DNA of 35,407 nt from Salinicola sp. (GCA_002695065.1 NZNW01000092.1:1-35407), one strand, 5' to 3'; counted from the first letter of the stretch, positions 1-10,063 are shown. Notes: generated by a model from the sequence alone, not told the origin. Made by a program: numbers and translations.

Positions 1-45
1 CAACCGATTATTTCAATCAAATCAACTGCTTGGCTTTCTTCTTCA

Positions 46-74
46 CTGCCACCGAGAACCTGTCTCGGCGGCAG
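46..74. terminator. Hairpin downstream of prpD
   Basis: Two 12-base arms (46-57 and 63-74) pair around a 5-base loop with a single A/C mismatch. The structure lies about 110 bases past the prpD stop. No T tract follows on either strand, so it is not a classical intrinsic terminator; it may be a 3'-end stabilising stem. The rest of bases 1-182 holds nothing I can recognise as a gene. Confidence 0.35.
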
Positions 75-182
75 CGGATGCGTACTTTACGACTCTCTCC
101 GACACTTGGCAAGCCCTGGGAAATAAAAATCCGGGAATTTCGACTCCATGTCATCAAACCGTCATCCAGACGCGGGCTTCCC

Positions 183-1667
183 CTAGATAGACCAGAGTTC
201 CAGAAACTTATCGACCGGGGTCGCCTCGAGCCTTTCCTTGTCTTCGTACAAGGCGAGGATCTGCTCGCAGCGCTGTGCGGGAAAACGCGTTGCCAGGTTG
301 TGCCGGAGCTTTTCCTTGAGTTGTGGAATGCCCTCTTCGCGGCGCCGCCGATGCCCCAGGGGGTACTCCACCTCTACTCGTTCGGTCCGGGTTCCATCCT
401 TGAAGAAGACCTGAACCGCATTGGCGATGGAACGCTTGTCCGCTTGATGATATTCGCGGCTATAGCGCTCCTCTTCGACGACTTCCATCTTGTCGCGAAG
501 AAGGTCGATGATCGGGTGAGCCCGATGGAAGCCATCCTCGTAATGCTCGGCAGTCAGGTTCCCGAACGCCAGCGGCACGGCAATCATGTATTGCAGGCAG
601 TGGTCACGATCGGCGGGATTGGCGAGCTCGCCCACCTTGGAGATGATCCGTATGGCCGACTCATGCGTGGTCACGACGATTCGATCGATCTCATCCAGCC
701 GATCCTTGACGTCGGCATGCAAGATCACCGCGGCCTCTGCAGCAGTCTGGGCGTGGAATTCCGCCGGGAAGCTGATCTTGAACAGCACGTTCTCCATCAC
801 GTATGTGCCGTAGGCCTGGGATACTCGAAAACGTCGCTCCGCGTCGGGCTTGATCGCCTGATCCTTGTTGGTCTTGCTGAACGAGACGTCATAGAAGCCC
901 CATTGAGGTGCGGTGAGCACGCCGGGGACGCCCATCTCGCCCCGCATGGCGATGTCGGCCAGCCTCACTGCTCGGGACGTGGCGTCTCCTGCCGCCCAGC
1001 TCTTGCGCGACCCGGCATTGGGGGCATGACGATAGGTCCTGAGGCTCTGTCCATCGACGAAGGCGTGCGATAGCGCCGAGAGCAGCTGCTCACGATTGGC
1101 TCCCATCAACTTCGCCACGACTGCCGTCGACGCCACCTTGACCAGCACGACGTGGTCCAGCCCCACCCGATTGAACGAATTCTCCAACGCCAGGACACCC
1201 TGTATCTCATGCGCCATGATCATCGCTTCGAGTACGTGACGCAGGGTCAATGGCCGCTCGCCTTTCGCCAGACGCTGCTGCGACAGATGGTCGGCGACGG
1301 CAAGGATACCGCCGAGGTTGTCAGAGGGGTGCCCCCACTCCGCAGCCAGCCAGGTATCGTTGTAGTCCAGCCACCGAATGATGCAGCCGATATCCCAGGC
1401 GGCCTTCACCGGGTCCAGTCGAAACTGCGTTCCCGGCACACGGGCCCCGTTGGGAACGACCGTACCCTCCACCAGCGGCCCCAGATGCTTGGTACATTCC
1501 GGGAAGCGCAGCGCCAGCAGTCCGCAGCCAAGCGTATCCAGCAGACAGTGCCGGGCGGTATCCAGCGCCTCCCGACTGTCGACCCGATAGTCGAGCACAT
1601 AGTCCGCGATGGCCTGGAGTTCCGGATCGTAGTCGGGGCGCTGGTTGAGATCGACATTGGCACTCAT
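183..1667 (-). CDS. prpD: 2-methylcitrate dehydratase (MmgE/PrpD family)
   Basis: This 494-residue protein should dehydrate 2-methylcitrate to 2-methyl-cis-aconitate, the third step of the cytosolic methylcitrate cycle that turns propionyl-CoA into pyruvate and succinate. It is a full-length MmgE/PrpD protein (the E. coli enzyme is 483 residues), with the family-typical stretch RWLDYNDTW followed by [15 protein letters not shown] in the N-terminal third. The open frame extends upstream to 1778, but the ATG at 1667 is preceded by an AAGGAAA ribosome site and gives the normal PrpD N-terminus, so I chose it. It is the last gene of gntR-prpB-prpC-prpD, 52 bases after prpC. No acnD/prpF pair is present, so this PrpD-type dehydratase would act without the alternative AcnD route; rehydration would need an aconitase encoded elsewhere. 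Confidence 0.95.
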   Translation of the reverse strand: MSANVDLNQRPDYDPELQAIADYVLDYRVDSREALDTARHCLLDTLGCGLLALRFPECTKHLGPLVEGTVVPNGARVPGTQFRLDPVKAAWDIGCIIRWLDYNDTWLAAEWGHPSDNLGGILAVADHLSQQRLAKGERPLTLRHVLEAMIMAHEIQGVLALENSFNRVGLDHVVLVKVASTAVVAKLMGANREQLLSALSHAFVDGQSLRTYRHAPNAGSRKSWAAGDATSRAVRLADIAMRGEMGVPGVLTAPQWGFYDVSFSKTNKDQAIKPDAERRFRVSQAYGTYVMENVLFKISFPAEFHAQTAAEAAVILHADVKDRLDEIDRIVVTTHESAIRIISKVGELANPADRDHCLQYMIAVPLAFGNLTAEHYEDGFHRAHPIIDLLRDKMEVVEEERYSREYHQADKRSIANAVQVFFKDGTRTERVEVEYPLGHRRRREEGIPQLKEKLRHNLATRFPAQRCEQILALYEDKERLEATPVDKFLELWSI

Positions 1668-1719
1668 GGCGTTTCCTTGAATTTGTTGCTCGTCAATGGA
1701 CCTTGGCTCGAAGCCCGAA

Positions 1720-2844
1720 TTAGCGACGCTGCTCGATCGGCACCCAATCGCGTCGTTCCGGGCCGACGTAATCGGCACTGGGTCGGATGATGCGGTTGTT
1801 GGCGCGCTGTTCGAAGACGTGCGCGCTCCACCCCGTCAAGCGGGAACAGACGAAGATCGGCGTGAACAATTTGGTGGGGATGCCCATGAAGTGATAGGCG
1901 CTGGCATGGTAGAAGTCGGCGTTGGGGAAGAGCTTCTTCTCTCTCCACATGACCTCGTCGACACGCTCCGATACGGCATAGAGGTGATTGTCGCCGACAT
2001 CATCCGCCAACTGTCTCGCCCACTGCTTGATGATCGCGTTACGGGGATCGGATTCGCGATAGATGGCGTGACCGAACCCCATGATCTTGTCCTTGCGCTC
2101 GAGCATCTCGAGCAGACTGCGCTCCGCTTCGTCCGGCGTCGACCAGCGGCTGATCATCTCCATTGCCGCTTCGTTGGCCCCACCGTGCAGTGGCCCTCGC
2201 AGCGAACCGACCGCACCGGTGATGCAGCTGTGCAGATCCGACAATGTCGACGCGCAGACCCGTGCGGTGAAGGTGGAGGCGTTGAACTCGTGCTCGGCAT
2301 AGAGGATCAGCGAAACGTTCATCACTCGCGCATGCAGGTCGGACGCCGGCTTGCCGTGCAATAGATGCAGAAAATGACCGCCGACGGAGACGTCGTCCGT
2401 TTCGGTCTCGATACGCTCGCCATGATGCGAATATCGGTACCAGTAGTTGAGAATCGACGGCATGACGGCCAGCAGCCGATCCGCATGCTGCTGCTGATCT
2501 TCCATGCGCTGCTCGGTTTCCAGATTGCCGAGCATCGAAGTGCCGGTGCGCAACACATCCATTGGATGCGCATCCGATGGGATCTGCTCCAGCACTCTTT
2601 TCAGCGGTTCCGGCAGCGAACGGGAGCGCTGGAGGAAGGCAATGTAATCATCCAACTGTGACTGATTGGGCAGCTCCCCCTTCAGCAACAGATAGGCGAC
2701 CTCCTCGAAGCGGGCGTTCTCGGCGAGTGCCTGGATGTCATAACCACGATAGGTGAGCCCCGAGCCGCTCTTGCCGACCGTGCAGATCTCCGTGGAGCCT
2801 GCACTCTGTCCTCGCAGTCCGGTGCTTTTGGGTCTTTCCGACAT
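1720..2844 (-). CDS. prpC: 2-methylcitrate synthase
   Basis: Citrate synthase-fold enzyme of 374 residues that condenses propionyl-CoA with oxaloacetate to 2-methylcitrate. The catalytic triad is visible: His220 in LHGGANE, His259 in MGFGHAIYR and Asp310 in PNADFYHAS. The length and the short N-terminus match the bacterial PrpC/citrate synthase II group rather than the longer hexameric GltA. A GGAGGAG ribosome site lies just upstream of the ATG. It sits 15 bases after prpB and 52 bases before prpD, which settles methylcitrate synthase over ordinary citrate synthase; some activity with acetyl-CoA is common in this family. Confidence 0.96.
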   Translation of the reverse strand: MSERPKSTGLRGQSAGSTEICTVGKSGSGLTYRGYDIQALAENARFEEVAYLLLKGELPNQSQLDDYIAFLQRSRSLPEPLKRVLEQIPSDAHPMDVLRTGTSMLGNLETEQRMEDQQQHADRLLAVMPSILNYWYRYSHHGERIETETDDVSVGGHFLHLLHGKPASDLHARVMNVSLILYAEHEFNASTFTARVCASTLSDLHSCITGAVGSLRGPLHGGANEAAMEMISRWSTPDEAERSLLEMLERKDKIMGFGHAIYRESDPRNAIIKQWARQLADDVGDNHLYAVSERVDEVMWREKKLFPNADFYHASAYHFMGIPTKLFTPIFVCSRLTGWSAHVFEQRANNRIIRPSADYVGPERRDWVPIEQRR

Positions 2845-2859
2845 GATGGTCTCCTCCGC

Positions 2860-3744
2860 TCATTCGCCGCCTTTCTCGAAGAGCGTATCCAGCTTGCGTT
2901 CGAAGGCGTGGTAATCGAGAAACTCGTAAAGCTCCTCTCGCGTCTGCATCGAATCGACGATGTCTCGCTGATGCCCTTTGGCGTGAATCTCCTGATAGAC
3001 CTTGAGTGCCGCCGCGCTCATCGCACGAAATGCCGACAACGGGTAAAGCACCATGCGACAGCCGACCTCCCCCAACTCCTGCTGGGAGAACAAGGGCGTC
3101 GCGCCAAACTCGGTGATATTGGCGAGAATTGGCGCATCGACGCCCTCGCAAAAAGCCCGGTAATCGTCCAGGGTATGAACCGCCTCGGCGAAGATCGCGT
3201 CGGCTCCGGCTTCGACGCAGGCATTGGCACGCTCGACGGCGGCCGCGAGCCCCTCTTTCTGGAAGGCATCGGTGCGTGCAATGAGGTAGAAATCCGCGTC
3301 GTGACGAGCATCGGATGCCGCCTTGATGCGATCGACCATCTCCGCCTGGGAAACGATCTCCTTGTTGGGCCGATGTCCACAACGCTTCTGGGCCACCTGA
3401 TCCTCGAGATGGACGGCCGCCACGCCGGCCCGCTCCATCTCCTTGATCGTTCGTGCGATATTGAAAGCCCCGCCCCAACCGGTATCGATATCCACCAGCA
3501 GCGGCAGGTCACAGGCGCCAGTGATGCGGCGGGCATCTTCCACGACATCGTTGAGCGTGGTCATGCCCAGATCCGGCAGCCCGTAGGACGCATTGGCCAC
3601 GCCACCGCCGGAGAGATAGAGCGCATGGTGCCCGACCGCCTTCGCCATCATCGCGCTGTAGGCGTTGATGGCACCGACGATGGGAAGCGGACGATGGGCG
3701 GCTAGCGCAGCCCGAAAGCGTGCACCGGGACTCGATGACGTCAT
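2860..3744 (-). CDS. prpB: 2-methylisocitrate lyase
   Basis: Cleaves 2-methylisocitrate to pyruvate and succinate, the last step of the methylcitrate cycle. The 294-residue protein is a PEP mutase/isocitrate lyase-family TIM barrel with the catalytic KRCGH motif (Cys122) and the Mg-binding segment DIDTGWGG (Asp85, Asp87). E. coli PrpB is 296 residues. The ATG overlaps the stop codon of the upstream regulator gene as ATGA (3741-3744), so the two are co-transcribed and probably translationally coupled. The C-terminal helices ([14 protein letters not shown]) are complete. Confidence 0.96.
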   Translation of the reverse strand: MTSSSPGARFRAALAAHRPLPIVGAINAYSAMMAKAVGHHALYLSGGGVANASYGLPDLGMTTLNDVVEDARRITGACDLPLLVDIDTGWGGAFNIARTIKEMERAGVAAVHLEDQVAQKRCGHRPNKEIVSQAEMVDRIKAASDARHDADFYLIARTDAFQKEGLAAAVERANACVEAGADAIFAEAVHTLDDYRAFCEGVDAPILANITEFGATPLFSQQELGEVGCRMVLYPLSAFRAMSAAALKVYQEIHAKGHQRDIVDSMQTREELYEFLDYHAFERKLDTLFEKGGE

Positions 3745-4487
3745 GATTCGATCCTTGAGGTGTGGGGAGAAGGCGCCGGCTCTTCCACCAGCGTTCGAGC
3801 GTAGTGGGCGGCGACGTTTTCGCGGGAAGCGCTGACGTGGCGACGCATCAGCAGTTCGGCGAGCTCGGCGTCCCCCGCCTCGATCGCGTCGACGATGCGA
3901 TGATGCTCGACGAAGGCGCGTTGCGGCCGGGAGCCCTTGGCGCTGAACTGGGTACGATAGAGCCGCACCAGATAGTAGAGGTCATCGCACAGCAGCGTCA
4001 TCAGCATACGATTGTGGCTGCCCTGCACGATGCGGTAATGGAAGTCGAGATCGCCTTCCCGCTGGTAGTAGGCTTCGCCACTGGCCAAGTCTTCCTGCCG
4101 TTCGTGAAAGGCGAGAACGCCGCGCAGTCCCGCAATCTCCTCGGCCGTCATCGAAGTCGCCGCCAGCCTCGCCGCCATACTCTCCAGCGCCTCGCGCACA
4201 TCGAACAGTTCCAGCAGCTCATCCATCGAAAGCTTGACGACACGGGCACCAACATGGGGCACGCGCTCGATCAGCCGATAGGTTTCCAGCCGACGCATCG
4301 CTTCCCGCAGGGGCCCGCGGGAGATACCGTAATGGGAAGAGAGCTCCGGCTCCGTGATACGGGTACCGGGAGGCAGCTCGCCGCGAACGATCGCGCGCTG
4401 AAGCTGGTGAAAGACACGCTCGGCCAGTGTGCGAACCACCGGCAGCTCGGTATCGGCATCGTGACTGTCAAAATGGGATTGGGACAT
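3741..4487 (-). CDS. GntR-family (FCD) transcriptional regulator of the prp operon
   Basis: A 248-residue FadR-subfamily GntR regulator: an N-terminal winged helix-turn-helix (about residues 18-85, with [20 protein letters not shown] as recognition region) and an all-helical FCD ligand domain. The FCD metal-site residues are present: Asp146-x3-His150, His196 and His217. As first gene of the operon and overlapping prpB by four bases, it most likely controls propionate catabolism, probably sensing a cycle intermediate such as methylcitrate (inference from similar loci). The frame is open to 4574, but a -10/-35 pair (4519-4547) lies inside that extension, so I chose the ATG at 4487; this start has no strong ribosome site, which leaves some doubt. 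Confidence 0.9.
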   Translation of the reverse strand: MSQSHFDSHDADTELPVVRTLAERVFHQLQRAIVRGELPPGTRITEPELSSHYGISRGPLREAMRRLETYRLIERVPHVGARVVKLSMDELLELFDVREALESMAARLAATSMTAEEIAGLRGVLAFHERQEDLASGEAYYQREGDLDFHYRIVQGSHNRMLMTLLCDDLYYLVRLYRTQFSAKGSRPQRAFVEHHRIVDAIEAGDAELAELLMRRHVSASRENVAAHYARTLVEEPAPSPHTSRIES

Positions 4488-4491
4488 TAAG

Positions 4492-4501
4492 TTGTTAACA
4501 A
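4492..4501. promoter_or_regulatory. Palindrome TTGTTAACAA, candidate GntR operator
   Basis: A perfect 10-base palindrome of the TTGTnnACAA form typical of FCD-type GntR operators. It lies just downstream of the predicted transcription start and five bases before the chosen start codon, a position suited to autorepression. A second site of the same core is at 4607-4620. Confidence 0.55.
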
Positions 4502-4518
4502 TAAGAGGGCGTACTCCT

Positions 4519-4547
4519 ATCATAGGCGCGGCTTTTTTCTCGGGCAA
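4519..4547 (-). promoter_or_regulatory. Predicted sigma70 promoter of gntR-prpBCD
   Basis: On the minus strand a -35 box TTGCCC (4542-4547) and a -10 box TATGAT (4519-4524) are separated by exactly 17 bases. Transcription would start near 4512, giving a leader of about 25 bases before the ATG at 4487. Confidence 0.6.
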
Positions 4548-4606
4548 CGTAAAATAACGCTCATTAAATGGCACTTTAGTCGAGAGACAAAAAATGGGAA
4601 TCTCGG

Positions 4607-4620
4607 AATTGTCGACAATT
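4607..4620. promoter_or_regulatory. 14-base palindrome AATTGTCGACAATT, candidate GntR operator
   Basis: Perfect palindrome containing the TTGTnnACAA core seen again at 4492-4501, 117 bases away centre to centre (close to 11 helical turns). It sits between the divergent gntR and pabB genes and could serve a regulator dimer that loops to the second site, or influence pabB. Confidence 0.5.
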
Positions 4621-4824
4621 TGAGGTCCCGCTTATCGCGCCCCTCCACTGCTGCACCCGCCCGCGCGGCGTCTCGATGCCGGATATTGCCCGTTCGCGCA
4701 GCGCGTGGAGGGCTCGCTCATCACTACGACTCCCGATAAACTTGCCGGCCGGCGTAAACTGCCCGCTATCCTGGGCGCGGCTATCGACGCCGGGTCGTCG
4801 TTCATTCGTCTGGAAAAGGTATTC

Positions 4825-6249
4825 ATGGCTGGCGCGAGACCCTGGCTCGAGATAGCCGACTTCCCCTATGCGCCCGATCCGGGCCCGCTCTTCGAGCGAC
4901 TGCAGCGACGTCCAGGTGTCGTGCTGTTGGACAGCGGCCGCCCTGACGCCCCGGGCGGCCGCTTCGACATCCTCAGCAGCGACCCGTTGGCGACACTGAC
5001 CATCGACGACGGTCGAACTCGATGCCAGCCATCGATATCCCTGCCGGAAGAACCATTCGCGGCCCAGCGCGCCCTGCTGGACCATGCCGAAGCCGAGTGG
5101 CTGCCACGCCTGCCCGCCTCCCTTGCCGCACGGACCTCCAACCTGCCCTTTATCGGTGGGCTGATCGGCCACTGGAGCTATTCACTGACCACGGCGCAAG
5201 ACAAGAGCGACCGCCCACGTCACATCGATCGTCGCCCGGGGCCAGAGCTGCCCTCGGCCAGGCTCGGGCTCTACGACTGGGCGCTGATCCAGGATCACGA
5301 GGCACGGCGTACCTGGATGGTCGCGACCGCCGAACGCCGCCGGCAGGTAATGGAGTGGCTGAACGACGCCGCGACGCCCGCTTCGTCGGACTTCACCTTG
5401 ATCGGGGCCTTCGTCGGCGATATGGACCGCTGCGGCTACGCCAGACGCTTCCAGCGCGTCATCGACTATCTCCATGCTGGCGACTGCTACCAGATCAATC
5501 TGGCACAGCGCTTCACCGCCCGTTTCGAGGGCAGTACCTGGCAAGCGTATCGCCGCCTCCGTCGCGCAACGCCCACGCCCTACGGCGGCTATCTCGCTTG
5601 GGATGACAAGGCGATCCTGTCCCTGTCGCCCGAACGATTCATCGGCGTCGTCGATGGACAGGTCGAGACCCGGCCGATCAAGGGCACTCGCCCTCGCGGG
5701 TCGACGCCCGATGAAGACCGGCGCCTGGCGCTCGAGCTTCAGCGAAGCGACAAGGATCGTGCCGAGAACGTCATGATCGTGGACCTGCTGCGCAACGACC
5801 TGGGCCGCGTCTGCCGCCCCGGCAGCGTTACGGTCCCGCAGCTCTGCGGACTGGAGAGCTACGCCAACGTCCACCATCTGGTCAGCGTCGTGCGCGGTGA
5901 GCTGGCTTCCCCCGCGACACCGCTGGACCTGCTGGCCGCCGCTTTTCCCGGGGGCTCCATCACCGGCGCGCCCAAACATCGCGCGATGCAGATCATCGAT
6001 GAGCTCGAACCCAGTCAGCGCAGCGTCTACTGCGGCAGCCTGGGCTATCTCGACCGACGTGGTCGATTGGACACCTCGATCGCGATACGCACCGTCGTCT
6101 CCGACGGCGATACCCTGCATATCTGGGGCGGCGGCGGGCTGGTGGCGGATTCGGACGAGGAAGCCGAATACCGGGAGACGCTCGCCAAGATCGAACGATT
6201 GATGCAGGCACTGACGGCCCCTCATCAGGTCGAGAACGATTCCCAATAA
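4825..6249 (+). CDS. pabB: Aminodeoxychorismate synthase component I
   Basis: Converts chorismate plus glutamine-derived ammonia to 4-amino-4-deoxychorismate for folate synthesis, working with the PabA amidotransferase (not in the window). The 474 residues comprise the N-terminal anthranilate synthase I-like domain (LLDSG near residue 33) and the chorismate-binding domain, with GDCYQINLAQRF near 218, the active-site PIKGTRPRG near 285, ENVMIVDLLRNDLGRV near 315 and FPGGSITGAPKH near 373. PIKGT with the catalytic Lys separates PabB from TrpE (PIAGT). I chose the ATG at 4825 because GGAAAAGG lies just upstream and the length fits PabB (E. coli 453). The permease gene follows within 7-52 bases, so the two may be co-transcribed although the functions are unrelated. 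Confidence 0.93.
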   Translation: MAGARPWLEIADFPYAPDPGPLFERLQRRPGVVLLDSGRPDAPGGRFDILSSDPLATLTIDDGRTRCQPSISLPEEPFAAQRALLDHAEAEWLPRLPASLAARTSNLPFIGGLIGHWSYSLTTAQDKSDRPRHIDRRPGPELPSARLGLYDWALIQDHEARRTWMVATAERRRQVMEWLNDAATPASSDFTLIGAFVGDMDRCGYARRFQRVIDYLHAGDCYQINLAQRFTARFEGSTWQAYRRLRRATPTPYGGYLAWDDKAILSLSPERFIGVVDGQVETRPIKGTRPRGSTPDEDRRLALELQRSDKDRAENVMIVDLLRNDLGRVCRPGSVTVPQLCGLESYANVHHLVSVVRGELASPATPLDLLAAAFPGGSITGAPKHRAMQIIDELEPSQRSVYCGSLGYLDRRGRLDTSIAIRTVVSDGDTLHIWGGGGLVADSDEEAEYRETLAKIERLMQALTAPHQVENDSQ

Positions 6250-6256
6250 CATTCCA

Positions 6257-7381
6257 TTGGTTTACGCTGCCCGACGCCATCGCCAAACAACGAACCCCAC
6301 CTTGAAAGCCACGACGATTTCATCCCGTGCCAAGACCCACGAAACCACGGTCCATCGCTACCTCGCCCGTCAGCGCCGCCAGTACTGGCTGATCGCGCTG
6401 ACCGCGATGGCCACGCTGGTCTCGCTGATGATCGATATCGCCACCGGGCCAGGCGCCTATCCGCTAATCGACGTGGTGAAGACGCTGGCAATGCCGTCGG
6501 AGGCTTCCCGCGTGCTGCAGGTCGTGGTCTGGGAGATCCGGCTGCCGGTCGCGACGATGGCCATCGTCGTCGGCGCCAGTCTTGCCGTCGCTGGCGCGGA
6601 AATGCAGACACTGCTCAACAATCCCCTCGCCGACCCCTTCACGCTGGGGATCTCTTCCGCAGCCAGCTTTGGGGCAGCGCTCGCCATCGTGCTGGGGTTC
6701 GGACTCCTGCCGGTGGCCGGCACGCTGCTGCTGACTGCCAACGCCTTCATCCTGGCCATGTTCGCCTCGCTGGTGATCTGGGCGCTGAGCCGGCTGAAAG
6801 GCGTCAGCGTGCAGACGATGGTGCTGATGGGGATCGCGATCATGTTCTTCTTCAATGCCTTGTTGGGAATGCTCCAGTACGTCGCTTCCGCCGAGTCCCT
6901 GCAGCAACTCGTATTCTGGTCGCTGGGCAGCTTGAGCAAGGCAAGCTGGGGGAAAGTGGCGCTGGCGGCCCTGGCGCTGTTTGCCACCATGCCGATCTTC
7001 ATCCGGGCCAGATGGCAATTGACGGCCCTGCGCATGGGAGAGATCCAGGCCAAGTCCATGGGTATCGACGTCGGCCGGCTGCGCTTGCGCATGCTGCTCT
7101 GCTGTGCGCTGCTTTCGGCGACTGCGGTCGCGTTCGTGGGGACCATCGGTTTCGTCGGGCTGGTCGGGCCGCACATCGCTCGCCTGGTGGTCGGCGAGGA
7201 CCAGCGCGTCTTCCTGCCGATGTCCGCACTGACCGGCGCGCTGATCCTCTCACTGACCTCGATTCTCTCGAAGACGCTCATTCCCGGCATTCTGCTGCCG
7301 ATCGGCATTTTGACCGCGCTGATCGGCCTGCCGTTCTTCGTTTCGCTGATCCTGCGCTCGCGCAAGGAGATCTGGCGATGA
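6257..7381 (+). CDS. FecCD-family iron/cobalamin ABC permease
   Basis: Inner-membrane permease of a type II ABC importer for ferric siderophores, heme or cobalamin. The strongly hydrophobic protein (up to 374 residues) carries the FecCD signatures RLP(V)ATMAIVVGASLAVAGA, NPLADPFTLGISSAASFGA and, near the C-terminus, GTIGFVGLVGPHIARLVVG, the stretch that includes the ATPase-coupling region. About ten membrane helices are visible. The start is uncertain: the longest frame begins with TTG at 6257, another TTG is at 6302, and neither has a clear ribosome site; family members usually start 15-30 residues before the first helix. The stop overlaps the ATPase gene by ATGA. No periplasmic binding protein or TonB receptor is adjacent, so the substrate cannot be named. 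Confidence 0.9.
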   Translation: MVYAARRHRQTTNPTLKATTISSRAKTHETTVHRYLARQRRQYWLIALTAMATLVSLMIDIATGPGAYPLIDVVKTLAMPSEASRVLQVVVWEIRLPVATMAIVVGASLAVAGAEMQTLLNNPLADPFTLGISSAASFGAALAIVLGFGLLPVAGTLLLTANAFILAMFASLVIWALSRLKGVSVQTMVLMGIAIMFFFNALLGMLQYVASAESLQQLVFWSLGSLSKASWGKVALAALALFATMPIFIRARWQLTALRMGEIQAKSMGIDVGRLRLRMLLCCALLSATAVAFVGTIGFVGLVGPHIARLVVGEDQRVFLPMSALTGALILSLTSILSKTLIPGILLPIGILTALIGLPFFVSLILRSRKEIWR

Positions 7382-8160
7382 ACCTGCGAATCGAGCGGCT
7401 CGACTGCTCGCTGGGAAAACACCGGGTACTGCGCGATATCTCCGACCTGACCGCGCGACCCGGCGAGATAACGGCACTGATCGGCCCCAACGGGGCGGGA
7501 AAATCGACGTTGCTGAAGGCGATCGCCGGCATCGAGCGTGCCAGCGGGCGCATCCTCCTCGACGGTGAGCGAATCGATGCGCTACCGCTCGAGCAACGCA
7601 GCCGGCGACTCTACTACCTCCCCCAGGACACCGGCACCCAGGCCGCGCTGAGCGTGTTCGAGGCCGTTCTGCTCGCGCGTCGAACCCAGGTGGCCGAACC
7701 CGCCGCCCAGGCCCTCTCGGCCGTCGAACGCGCACTGACATCGCTGGAACTCGAACCACTTGCCGAGCGCGAGCTGGTGGCGCTGTCCGGCGGCCAGCGC
7801 CAGCGCGTCGCCATCGCCCAGGCCATCGTACGCAGCCCGGCACTGTTGATGCTCGACGAGCCGACCAGCGCACTGGACCTCCATCACCAGTTGCAGGTAC
7901 TCGATTACCTGCAGCGCTTGGCGCGCCGGGAAGCGATCACCGTCATTCTGGCCATTCACGACCTCAACCTGGCCGCGCGCTTTGCCGATCACCTCTGGGT
8001 CATCAAGGAGGGACGCCGGGTGGTCAGCGGAAAACCGGGAGAGGTGTTGACGCCAGCTCGCTTGCGGGAGATCTACGCCATTGATGCCCACGTTGACTGG
8101 CCAGCGGATGGCCCGCCGCGTATCACGCCCCTCTCGGCACTGCGCCCACTCGGCGCTTAA
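7378..8160 (+). CDS. ABC transporter ATPase, FecE/BtuD type
   Basis: ATP-hydrolysing subunit partnered with the preceding permease. The 260-residue protein has Walker A GPNGAGKST (36-44), a Q-loop in YYLPQD, the LSGGQRQR signature (136-143), Walker B LLMLDEPTS (about 155-163) and the switch His in LAIHDLNLA. The sequence most resembles ATPases for iron-siderophore or vitamin B12 uptake. The ATG at 7378 overlaps the permease stop by four bases. A longer frame reading back into the permease gene is an artefact. No binding protein follows; the next gene is cysH. Confidence 0.92.
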   Translation: MNLRIERLDCSLGKHRVLRDISDLTARPGEITALIGPNGAGKSTLLKAIAGIERASGRILLDGERIDALPLEQRSRRLYYLPQDTGTQAALSVFEAVLLARRTQVAEPAAQALSAVERALTSLELEPLAERELVALSGGQRQRVAIAQAIVRSPALLMLDEPTSALDLHHQLQVLDYLQRLARREAITVILAIHDLNLAARFADHLWVIKEGRRVVSGKPGEVLTPARLREIYAIDAHVDWPADGPPRITPLSALRPLGA

Positions 8161-8196
8161 TAATCAGAAGATCAGTTCGCGCCACCATGTAGATAA

Positions 8197-8222
8197 TTTG
8201 GTTATATATCAATCTAACCAAA
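8197..8222. promoter_or_regulatory. Inverted repeat upstream of cysH
   Basis: Arms TTTGGTTA (8197-8204) and TAACCAAA (8215-8222) are perfect complements separated by ten A/T-rich bases. The site lies about 105 bases before the cysH start, where a LysR-type activator such as CysB (encoded next door) would bind. Assignment to CysB is inference from position. Confidence 0.45.
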
Positions 8223-8326
8223 CGGTATTGGTCCACGCCTGAAGAGGGTTGGTAGAGTGACGGCCATCCCACTTACCTCGGCGGGCCTCGTCGGCAACTC
8301 AGACGCGCCCTCCAAAGGAGTCACTC

Positions 8327-8947
8327 ATGGCGTTCGACCTCGATGCTCTCAATCGTGAAATCGGTCACGATCCCCTGGCCATTACCGAATTCGCACTGGG
8401 CCTGGATCAGAAGGCGATCTGCACCACCAATTTCCGCCCGTTCGAGGCCGTGATCCTGCACCTGGTCACTCGCGTTCGTCCCGACATCCCCATCGTCTGG
8501 ATGGATAGCGGTTACAACACCCCCGCAACCTACCGCTTCGCGGAGGAGCTGACCAAGCGGCTCGATCTCAACCTGACCATTTACCATCCGCATCGCTCTC
8601 GGGCCCATCGCGAGTCCGTGGAGGGCCCGACTCCGGAGATCGGCGACCCACGCCACGCGGCGTTCACGGAGGAGGTAAAGCTCGAGCCCTTCCGTCGCGC
8701 GCTGGCCGAGACGGCGCCGGACATCTGGTTCACGGCGCTGCGGGCCGAAGACACTCCGGAGCGTTCGCGCATGCAGCCACTGTCACGCAATGCCGACGGC
8801 CTGCTCAAGGTGGCGCCGGTGCTGCACTGGACCGCCAAGCAGATGTACCAGTACCTGCAGCAGCACGATCTGCCCAACAATTTCGACTACTTCGACCCGA
8901 CCAAGGTCGAGGAAAAGCGCGAGTGCGGGCTGCATCTGCAGCACTGA
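8327..8947 (+). CDS. cysH: Phosphoadenylyl-sulfate (PAPS) reductase
   Basis: Reduces activated sulfate to sulfite with thioredoxin or glutaredoxin in assimilatory cysteine synthesis. The 206-residue protein has the adenine-nucleotide loop TTNFRPFEAV (33-42), WMDSG and the C-terminal catalytic motif ECGLH (Cys200). It has only two cysteines (32 and 200) and lacks the CC...CxxC pairs that bind the iron-sulfur cluster of APS reductases, so it should use PAPS. It is about 38 residues shorter than E. coli CysH, mostly at the N-terminus. AAAGGAG precedes the ATG. Convergent with cysB, its likely activator; a thioredoxin gene lies beyond cysB. Confidence 0.9.
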   Translation: MAFDLDALNREIGHDPLAITEFALGLDQKAICTTNFRPFEAVILHLVTRVRPDIPIVWMDSGYNTPATYRFAEELTKRLDLNLTIYHPHRSRAHRESVEGPTPEIGDPRHAAFTEEVKLEPFRRALAETAPDIWFTALRAEDTPERSRMQPLSRNADGLLKVAPVLHWTAKQMYQYLQQHDLPNNFDYFDPTKVEEKRECGLHLQH

Positions 8948-8965
8948 CTCGCATCGGAATAGAGC

Positions 8966-8998
8966 GCAAGGAGCCCCGCCACTGGCGGGGCTCCTTGC
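8966..8998. terminator. Bidirectional hairpin terminator between cysH and cysB
   Basis: A perfect 15-base stem (8966-8980 with 8984-8998) closes a 3-base loop, placed 18 bases after the cysH stop and 36 bases after the cysB stop. The T content after the stem is low, but the G+C-rich stem and position between convergent genes make it a shared terminator. Confidence 0.8.
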
Positions 8999-9034
8999 AT
9001 TCGGGCGCGTGTCGGATCCCCGGGGAGCGGACTC

Positions 9035-10063
<1,029 letters not shown>

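Larger units (their letters stand above)
4488..4824. other. Divergent gntR/pabB intergenic region
   Basis: These 337 bases hold the gntR promoter and the two TTGTnnACAA palindromes. In the half nearest pabB (4621-4824) I found no convincing promoter boxes and no small gene; an in-frame upstream extension of pabB to 4705 exists but lacks a good ribosome site. Confidence 0.5.

Noticed and set aside
1-182. Possible 3' end of another minus-strand gene at the left edge
   Set aside because: A short open stretch rich in Lys and Arg codons exists but has no recognisable family, start or ribosome site.
4576-5172. Minus-strand open frame overlapping the start of pabB
   Set aside because: No family features, no ribosome site, and it crosses the gntR/pabB control region.
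7012-7377. N-terminal extension of the ABC ATPase reading through the permease gene
   Set aside because: It is out of frame with the permease, has no domain, and the ATG at 7378 starts the normal ATPase sequence with a four-base overlap.
8327-8947. cysH considered as an APS reductase
   Set aside because: The paired cysteines that bind the iron-sulfur cluster are absent; only Cys32 and Cys200 are present.
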